Positions 32,182 to 38,330 of a stretch of DNA of 38,330 nt are shown in pieces (position 1 is the stretch's first letter; each line of letters begins with the position of its first letter). The stretch lies in assembly GCA_964403935.1 (NCBI GenBank), contig CAYOIB010000015.1, positions 1 through 38,330 of the forward strand, given 5' to 3'. The notes beneath the pieces are model-generated. The model saw only the letters and a program-made list of their open reading frames with translations, was not told where the DNA came from and searched no databases. Source of the DNA: SLLG01 sp964403935. GTDB taxonomy: Bacteria; Verrucomicrobiota; Verrucomicrobiia; Opitutales; Oceanipulchritudinaceae. The position numbers and the translations under genes are program-made.

Positions 32182-35100
32182 ACCGAGGGCCTCCCGGCAG
32201 TGGAGCCTGAACCCGCGGGTTCGGCCTGATGGTGACTCAGGAGAAAAGCGCGGGCCTCTTCAAACATCTCATCCCGTTCGTGCTGAGGCACCGCCCGCCA
32301 ATGCAGGAAATGCTGGCGGACCATGCCCACGAACCCGTGGTTCAAGCGCATCCAGGATTCGCGCGTGCCGGAAAGCCGGATAAGCGTGAGGTGTGCCTTG
32401 TAGAGTCCCGTCTCCTCATCAACAGGTGTTTCGATAATCAATTCCTGAGCAACCCCTAAATCAAAGGGCTTCAACCAGATCTTCCCCTCAATGCGCGGCA
32501 CGTAACCGGAGGGATCCGACGCATCACGCTGGAAACGGATTTCCGGGACACCGGCAAAAAACCGGCCCGCGCTGCCCTCCCCGTGGTCACTGAGGTAGCG
32601 GTGAAAAAATGAAAGCACCGCCACACGACCCTGTGGGCGAAAGTTGAATGGCAGATCAAAGCTGAGGGTATCTTCCACCGGCTCCGGCAACTTCCACCCC
32701 GACTCTTCCGACGGAGCGGCAATCTCCATAGCCTGCTTCGCGGGGAAATAGGTGGAGAGGAACACAGCCACCATAATCGTAAGGGACGCATAGATCGTCG
32801 ACAGCGATGCAAAGGTCATGTTGAGCCCGCCAGTGAGGTTCAGCTCGGTCAGGACCCGCCCTGTTCCCTGGCTGAGCAAGTACCCAAGAACGGATCCGAC
32901 GACGGCATAAACGAATGCCTCTGCAATGAACATGAAGAATATATACCGGGGAGCAATCCCCACAGCGTTGTAGACAAAAATCTCGTCCCGCCGCTCATAC
33001 ACCGAGCCTTTCATCGTGTTCAAGACCGTCAGCCCCGCGATGAGCAGTGGAATAAGCAAATCGATCAGCCCCGACAAGGTTGTCTCCCGCGCCCGCTGAC
33101 CCCGATAAGAAATGCCATCGATCCCGTAGTGGAGAGGTTGAGACGTCTGGATCATGAACGTTTCAATGACTTCGTTTGCCTCCCGAAATGAGATCCCTTC
33201 CATCACGATAACGACGCTGGCGATCAACTCATCCGCATCGACCACACGCATTCCCAAATTGGCTACTGGGGCGATGATGAGCTCGTCCGCCCGTATGCGG
33301 GGATCATCCGGCCCCACCAAGAATCCGATCTCATTCTCATGTTGCGGATCGGTCAGCGCCTCGACATCGTAGGGCAACAGATCAAGCCCATCCAGGTCGC
33401 GGTAATTATCCAAAGACTCTGCCGCAAAGATTCCGATAACCCGGAACTGCACGGCATTAATGGTGACATCGACGCTGCCCTCCCGGTCAATTGCCTCTGC
33501 GGATACATCCAGCTCGGTAGCCATTCGCTCCGGGATCAAAATCGGGAGCGGTCCCGCCTCGAGCGCACCTTCATCGGGAAACCAAACCGGCTCGGTCAGA
33601 AAGGTCAAAGCGCGGCCCACCGGGTCCGAGGCTTCAAATTGCAGGATCGATTTGAACGGAACGCTCCGGGTGATGCCCCGTGATTCCCTTTGTGCGGTCA
33701 GCTTCGGATTGCGCCGCGAAGCATCGGTCCGGTCGTAGACACCCACCTGCATCCGGCGTTCCACAACATCGAACTGATCCCCATACTTGGAACGAAGAGC
33801 AAAGAGCTCACCCGACGTCATCGAGCGAAAGCGTTCGTTCTTGATAACCATCCCCTGGTAGTCAGCCCGTCCAATGGCCACTGTCCTTTCGACAACATCG
33901 TTCCTCACCGAAGTGAAGGATATCATTACAAACGTCAGGAGCGTTAAGGTCCCGCAAGTGAGCCCGGTTCGCACTTTCCGGCGATTCATGTTATTGAGCC
34001 CGAGCATGAAGGCGGAACCAAGGATCCCCATTTTATTGACATCCGCAGCCGCCACCTTCCCCTGCCTTTTTCTCAACTCTTCAAGGTTCTCCTGGAACTT
34101 GCTCGTGAACAGCAAAGTGATACTCCCGGAAATCAGAATAATGATGAACCCAAGGAAGATCATCATCGAGGAGCGCACCATCTCAAACGCCGGGTGCAAA
34201 ATCCGCAGGAGCGAAAAGACCACGACAAAGATGGCAAACTGGGCAATCAGCTGCTTGCGGACGTCACTGTAGCAGAAGACCAGTTTCTCGAAGAAGAAGA
34301 CAAAGGGGACGAGCAATCCCAAGTACCAGAGAATACCGACAACCGCCTCCATCACCGATCGCCGCAAGACCGGATGATTGAGCGTCGAAAAAATGACCGA
34401 TGACCGCGCAATGCTCTCACTTTCCCTCTGTGACAGATCCGCGTCCACTGATTCATCAGCCAGATCAAGAGCACGTTGGTGAAAATCAAGCGTCCGCTCA
34501 TCGGCCATCCCATACCGGTTCTGCAAATCCAGCCGCTGACCGTTTACGTAATTCATGGATCGCGCAATGCGCTGGGGAATCCGGTTCAGGACTTCATGAT
34601 CTGCCGCCAGGTAGCCCAAACCCTCGATAACGCGCCTCCGATCTGGATCTGGCGTGTTCTCAATGTTTGTCGAAAAAGCCCGCGTTTCCCGAACCATTTC
34701 GTTGTCGGGCGCGCCAGCTTGAAAGAGAGCATAAAAGTGATCCTCTGGACTCAAGAACGTGAGGCTGGCACCACGGTCTTGTATCTGGGCGCGCTTCCGG
34801 AAGGGCGTCAGCCCCTCGCTCGCGATCATGCGGACCTCCGTATAATCCCGCATCGTTTGCGGGTTATTCAGATCAAACACCGCAACCGGGGCAGCCCGGA
34901 ATGTGACCACCGTAATGTTGCTGGCACTGTCGATTGGAATGTTGATTGAGTTGAACAGGCGCTGCCCATCCTCACCCTCATCCTTAAAGTAGGAGATAAA
35001 ACCATCTTCATCATACCCTGCGGCCAGGGGGCTCCAGGAGGTGCCGGAAAAATAGACCTGATACCATACGGGAAAATCTGCCGCTACGCGCTCCATGTAG

Positions 35101-37232
35101 AAGTGTCCATACGGGTCGGCCATGATCAAAGGATGATAAAAGTAGCCCGGTCGGCTGAAGGAGCCGTCGTTTGGACGTGGGCGCCCCGAAACAACGGCGT
35201 TCTTGAGGGGAAAGTTCGGCACGATGGACTGCCCGACATTCGACGCCATGACCTGCCCGCCAAAGTTTTTCAACCTCCACTCGGCATTGCGTGAAGGTGC
35301 CATTCCCCCGCTGCCATGCGCAATCGAAACGAAGGTCTCTCCAAGCGTCTGGAAAGTAGCGCTCAGGGAGTCCATGGCCCGCATCCATGGCATGTCCACC
35401 GGAGCCGGACGCATTTCATAAGAAGCGCGACGATCAAGGGAAAGCACCGTATAGCAGGCGTAACCCATATTTCTCCACATGAACGTCGATTGCAGCGACA
35501 TGGGATCGGTCGCCGCGGTGGACAAGGTTTGCGTCTGGCGGCTTTGCACCACCACCTCAAGGGAATCCTGTAAATCGAGACGACTTGCCGCCGACTGAGC
35601 CACGCTGGTGAATCCAATTGCTCCCGGCTCAAGAAGACGCCCGGCGACTTCCAGAGTAACGCGCTCGGAGCCGGAAGAAGCGGTGGGTGCCAACCGAGCT
35701 TCAAAGGCAACGAAATTCCGATAAGGTTGAAAAATCCTTACCAAATTCCGCTCCTCTTCCAATCTCGCGGCGATTTTCCGATGGTGCTCCACCAGCTCAA
35801 GAAAACGAGCCTGGGCCTTCTGCCTGACCTCGAAGGATTCCACAAAATCGGGCCTCACTTCGAGGAGCCGGTCAATGCGCTGGTTTGCCGCCACCGAGGC
35901 GCGATCGTAAATACGACGGGCCGCAAGAAACTTCTGAAACACCGGTTCATCCAGACCCGCCCCCGGATGCCGCTCCAAATTGATTCGAGCGGCCAGAAGC
36001 GGCTCATTCAGCTCGAAGATAATCGACTTCAGACTGTAGCTGAACTGTTCATCGAAAAAGGTGCGAGCCGACTCAGTGAGGCCCTGCCTGAGATTCCGCG
36101 TGGTCTCAAGATCGCGCAGGAAGCCTTCATCTTCGAATAGTTTGAGCGCACGCTCGGCGTCCGTCAAAAGCGGTGCATTCTCTTGTATGCGCCGATGCAC
36201 CCGTGCCATCCGGTCGCTCGCCCCCTGCGCAATACCATTCTCCTCCTGCGGTTCGCTATTGATCCCGAGCGCGCGCAGAAGAAGGTTTTCCTCCCCACGG
36301 CTCTCATTGAGGCGCAGGACGCGCAAAAGCTCGTTCAGCCCCATATCCCCCATGAAGTGCGCGCCAAAAGCGACGAAGATGACGTCCCGGCGCAGGCTCT
36401 CCCTGTAGGCGGCCATTCCCTCCACCAATTGCAAATGATAAGCCAAATCCATTGCTTCAATCACGCCGAGCGCGCGATCCGGAAGCAGAGCGGTGGCATC
36501 ATAGCGGGTGGTGGCCAGCAAGGCTTCATTTGCTCCCTCCGGCGCATGCAAGACGCCGTAGAGGTTCCGCACCGGCTTGTTCTCCCAATGAACCTTCAGA
36601 TCAAGATAAACCTGTTCCCCGACAAACTGGAAGATCCCCGCGGTAGCGGCCACCCGCGGAAAGTTAATCGATACGCTGTTGACGATGCCGTCCTCGCGCG
36701 CGGCCACCCGCGGCCACGGGACTGACTCCAGCCCTTCAGGGTGTGCCACAATCACCGCCTGCACCCCGAGTTGCGCGTAACGTACCCAATTGAATGCCAG
36801 ATCAGGATCATGATGGCCCGAGCGGGGATCAATGATCCCAATGACATCCGAAAAGTCCTTCCGCGTACGGATGGTTTCGGCGTCCAGGATCACCAACTCA
36901 CCCGTGATGCCGTCGCCTCGCGTTGTCGGCGGCTGCATNNNNNNNNNNNNNNNNNNNNNNNNNNNNNNNNNNNNNNNNNNNNNNNNNNNNNNNNNNNNNN
37001 NNNNNNNNNNNNNNNNNNNNNNNNNNNNNNNNNNNNNNGCCGCCTGCATTGCCTCCACCGCGTAGTTACGCTCCGGAAGCGGTAGCTCCGTATAGGGCTG
37101 TGGCCGAAAGATGCTGAGAAAGAACCCTGCCGCCAAGAGGGCCACCAGACTGAAGATGAAGCCACCCAACAGGTTTCCAGTCCACCCTCTTGAGGCCTTC
37201 CCGTTCACTTCTCGGTGCATGGGATCTTCCAT
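32178..37232 (-). CDS. Giant membrane protein: PA/M28-like domain fused to FtsX-type permease (contains assembly gap)
   Basis: About 1,684 residues, including roughly 34 hidden by Ns. Order: TM anchor (about 18-42); PA-like domain (about 130-215, AQLGVQAVIVAHPEG); M28-like domain (about 219-310, NLYGVLHAPEGANEALLAT, VIFVAFGAHFMGDMGL); large helical and beta-rich extracytoplasmic region (about 310-945); several TMs (about 949-1044); FtsX/MacB-type TM (about 1092-1110), periplasmic domain and three TMs (about 1386-1408, 1428-1452, 1474-1494); 190-residue C-terminal domain. M28 residues are degraded: AHYD reads TRYD and the catalytic EE reads HF. It follows the DUF6784-type stop directly and overlaps the next gene (ATGA). 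Confidence 0.8.
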   Translation of the reverse strand: MEDPMHREVNGKASRGWTGNLLGGFIFSLVALLAAGFFLSIFRPQPYTELPLPERNYAVEAMQAXXXXXXXXXXXXXXXXXXXXXXXXXXXXXXXXXXMQPPTTRGDGITGELVILDAETIRTRKDFSDVIGIIDPRSGHHDPDLAFNWVRYAQLGVQAVIVAHPEGLESVPWPRVAAREDGIVNSVSINFPRVAATAGIFQFVGEQVYLDLKVHWENKPVRNLYGVLHAPEGANEALLATTRYDATALLPDRALGVIEAMDLAYHLQLVEGMAAYRESLRRDVIFVAFGAHFMGDMGLNELLRVLRLNESRGEENLLLRALGINSEPQEENGIAQGASDRMARVHRRIQENAPLLTDAERALKLFEDEGFLRDLETTRNLRQGLTESARTFFDEQFSYSLKSIIFELNEPLLAARINLERHPGAGLDEPVFQKFLAARRIYDRASVAANQRIDRLLEVRPDFVESFEVRQKAQARFLELVEHHRKIAARLEEERNLVRIFQPYRNFVAFEARLAPTASSGSERVTLEVAGRLLEPGAIGFTSVAQSAASRLDLQDSLEVVVQSRQTQTLSTAATDPMSLQSTFMWRNMGYACYTVLSLDRRASYEMRPAPVDMPWMRAMDSLSATFQTLGETFVSIAHGSGGMAPSRNAEWRLKNFGGQVMASNVGQSIVPNFPLKNAVVSGRPRPNDGSFSRPGYFYHPLIMADPYGHFYMERVAADFPVWYQVYFSGTSWSPLAAGYDEDGFISYFKDEGEDGQRLFNSINIPIDSASNITVVTFRAAPVAVFDLNNPQTMRDYTEVRMIASEGLTPFRKRAQIQDRGASLTFLSPEDHFYALFQAGAPDNEMVRETRAFSTNIENTPDPDRRRVIEGLGYLAADHEVLNRIPQRIARSMNYVNGQRLDLQNRYGMADERTLDFHQRALDLADESVDADLSQRESESIARSSVIFSTLNHPVLRRSVMEAVVGILWYLGLLVPFVFFFEKLVFCYSDVRKQLIAQFAIFVVVFSLLRILHPAFEMVRSSMMIFLGFIIILISGSITLLFTSKFQENLEELRKRQGKVAAADVNKMGILGSAFMLGLNNMNRRKVRTGLTCGTLTLLTFVMISFTSVRNDVVERTVAIGRADYQGMVIKNERFRSMTSGELFALRSKYGDQFDVVERRMQVGVYDRTDASRRNPKLTAQRESRGITRSVPFKSILQFEASDPVGRALTFLTEPVWFPDEGALEAGPLPILIPERMATELDVSAEAIDREGSVDVTINAVQFRVIGIFAAESLDNYRDLDGLDLLPYDVEALTDPQHENEIGFLVGPDDPRIRADELIIAPVANLGMRVVDADELIASVVIVMEGISFREANEVIETFMIQTSQPLHYGIDGISYRGQRARETTLSGLIDLLIPLLIAGLTVLNTMKGSVYERRDEIFVYNAVGIAPRYIFFMFIAEAFVYAVVGSVLGYLLSQGTGRVLTELNLTGGLNMTFASLSTIYASLTIMVAVFLSTYFPAKQAMEIAAPSEESGWKLPEPVEDTLSFDLPFNFRPQGRVAVLSFFHRYLSDHGEGSAGRFFAGVPEIRFQRDASDPSGYVPRIEGKIWLKPFDLGVAQELIIETPVDEETGLYKAHLTLIRLSGTRESWMRLNHGFVGMVRQHFLHWRAVPQHERDEMFEEARAFLLSHHQAEPAGSGSTAGRPSV
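36939..37038. other. Assembly gap of 100 Ns
   Basis: Exactly 100 Ns, a common placeholder length, interrupt the 5' part of the giant M28-like/FtsX gene. Both flanks carry nearly the same 11-mer on the minus strand: ATGCAGGCGGC before the gap and ATGCAGCCGCC after it. The true length and reading frame across the gap are unknown. Confidence 0.99.
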
Positions 37233-38330
37233 TTAAAAATGCCCGAAGAAGAGGTTGCCGCCCGGGGTAAAGAAGTGGGACAGCGTATTAATCATCCAGA
37301 AAAGCGCTGTGGTCGCTACCGCCCCTGTGATGATTCCAATGGCCAAGGGGCGCAACTTTTCCCGAATGACAGCAGCCCCTCCCAGCTTTAAACAAGTGAA
37401 GCGGATGATCCATGCCAGAAGCAGGCTACCCCAGGCCATTCGCATCATTTCTGTCGCTCCCAGAAGAAATCCAAAGGGATGAAACCAGAAGCCCGCAAAC
37501 ATCTGACGAAGCGTCGCCGTGACACCTGCACCCGTCGCTCCAAAAAGGAAGGCATTCATCTGCGGCGTGAAGAAGCCTTGCCCAGCGGAAGTCTGGCCCG
37601 TCTGCAGAGCTCTATTTGGTTCCAGGGCGACCCGATCAAACTCCTTCACCATGAGGTCGCGCATGGGAAGATACTCACCGGTGTGAAAATACTCATCGAG
37701 ACTCACACTGTATGCCGTCGAGAGATAGCTCCACCCACCAACGACAAAGCCGCCCGTGATTCCCAACAGGATAGCAGCGACCACATGCCCGCGCTTGATG
37801 CGAAGGCGATGCCCCAGCTCAACCATCTCCAGCTGCAGCCCCGGCAGGTTCATGAACGCCGCCCCCCCCAGCATTGCTGAGAGCAGAGCCCCAATGACGA
37901 CCCCTTCGATGCCCATCATTGGATAGGTTGAGATCAATGGAATCGAAAAGGTGAATCCTGCGACAAAATACATCCCGAAGGGCGTCCCGCCTTCCGCGCG
38001 AACCCGGGCCATAACAAGCGAGAACGCCAGCAGGTAGAGAAAAAAGAACACCATCCCAACAGGGCGGACGTTCATCCACATCCCCCAGATCGATGCCCCT
38101 GTAATCGAGAGAATCAGAAGCAGGGTGGCCGTCCGGTAGGACACCACCTCATTGCCCGGGTTCCCTCCGACCAAGGCCAGGCGAAACACCTCTTTCAGGT
38201 ATTTCCGGGTGAAAAACAGAATCGCCAAGGCATACCCTCCAAACGATCCGAAGATCTGCATGGGGGCATGGGGGAAATTCCTGTCGACGGACAAGCCCGT
38301 GCTCTCACCAAACCAATACTGCATCCGGAA
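37233..38330 (-). CDS. DUF6785/DUF6784-type polytopic membrane protein, C-terminal part (partial)
   Basis: At least 365 residues; the frame is open to the right edge, so the N-terminus is missing. MQYWFGESTGL is therefore probably internal. About eight hydrophobic segments are visible. ARVRAEGGTPFG, WFHPFGFLLGATEMMRMAWGS and REKLRPLAIGIITGAV match my memory of the C-terminal DUF6784 region of DUF6785 membrane proteins, themselves OPT-like. The stop is directly followed by the ATG of the giant gene (0 bp gap). The substrate is unknown. Confidence 0.75.
   Translation of the reverse strand, partial: FRMQYWFGESTGLSVDRNFPHAPMQIFGSFGGYALAILFFTRKYLKEVFRLALVGGNPGNEVVSYRTATLLLILSITGASIWGMWMNVRPVGMVFFFLYLLAFSLVMARVRAEGGTPFGMYFVAGFTFSIPLISTYPMMGIEGVVIGALLSAMLGGAAFMNLPGLQLEMVELGHRLRIKRGHVVAAILLGITGGFVVGGWSYLSTAYSVSLDEYFHTGEYLPMRDLMVKEFDRVALEPNRALQTGQTSAGQGFFTPQMNAFLFGATGAGVTATLRQMFAGFWFHPFGFLLGATEMMRMAWGSLLLAWIIRFTCLKLGGAAVIREKLRPLAIGIITGAVATTALFWMINTLSHFFTPGGNLFFGHF

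Overview
This window is a 38.3 kb piece of a Gram-negative bacterial chromosome. lpxA (lipid A synthesis), a Wza-like exporter and an outer-membrane beta-barrel show the outer membrane. The 55 bases of 16S rRNA at the left edge carry a start (GAACGCTGGCGGCGTGG, then TTCAGACA) that looks like the PVC superphylum or a neighbouring candidate phylum such as Verrucomicrobiota or Sumerlaeota. TIGR03790-type, DUF4380-type and DUF6785/6784-type proteins fit that picture, but 55 bases cannot place the organism. A run of exactly 100 Ns (36939-37038) shows that this is a draft scaffold, probably a metagenome assembly. No transposon, phage, CRISPR or tRNA was seen.

Layout. (1) 1-597: 5' end of a 16S gene on the minus strand and its long leader/promoter region, with a boxA, hairpins, a parS-like palindrome and a duplicated module of about 45 bp. 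(2) 598-9076, minus strand: an Lrp-type regulator and class I aminotransferase (a yugG/yugH-like pair), then der, a DUF4380-type protein, fmt, a LysM coiled-coil protein, parB and a PLP enzyme resembling fungal cystathionine gamma-synthase. (3) 9184-12625, plus strand: an MFS transporter, a TonB-family protein preceded by a large inverted repeat, and hflX. (4) 12744-16920, minus strand: a small exopolysaccharide export set (beta-barrel, Wza-like, Wzc-like kinase) with a terminator after the first gene. (5) 17184-17789: clpP. (6) 17809-23380, minus strand: an unknown protein, lpxA, pdxA, an IscA/ErpA-type protein, infC and a TIGR03790 protein. (7) 23483-25364: a two-gene ABC-2 exporter. (8) 25378-27048: a secreted protein with two TonB C-terminal domains, divergent from an Fpg glycosylase that has lost three of four zinc cysteines.

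(9) 27067-38330, minus strand: a compact seven-gene operon and the most interesting part of the window. In order of transcription it encodes a DUF6785/6784-type membrane protein (cut by the window edge), a 1,684-residue PA/M28-like/FtsX fusion, a 699-residue OPT-like membrane protein, a 351-residue MacB/FtsX permease, a MacB/LolD-type ATPase, a PqqD-like protein and a second MacB/LolD-type ATPase. Gaps are -4 to +16 bp. The set contains two ATPases, two FtsX-type permeases, two large polytopic membrane proteins and a PqqD/RRE-type fold known for binding peptides. I infer a composite envelope transport machine, possibly for peptides or lipoproteins. I know of no described system with this composition, but no database search could be run.
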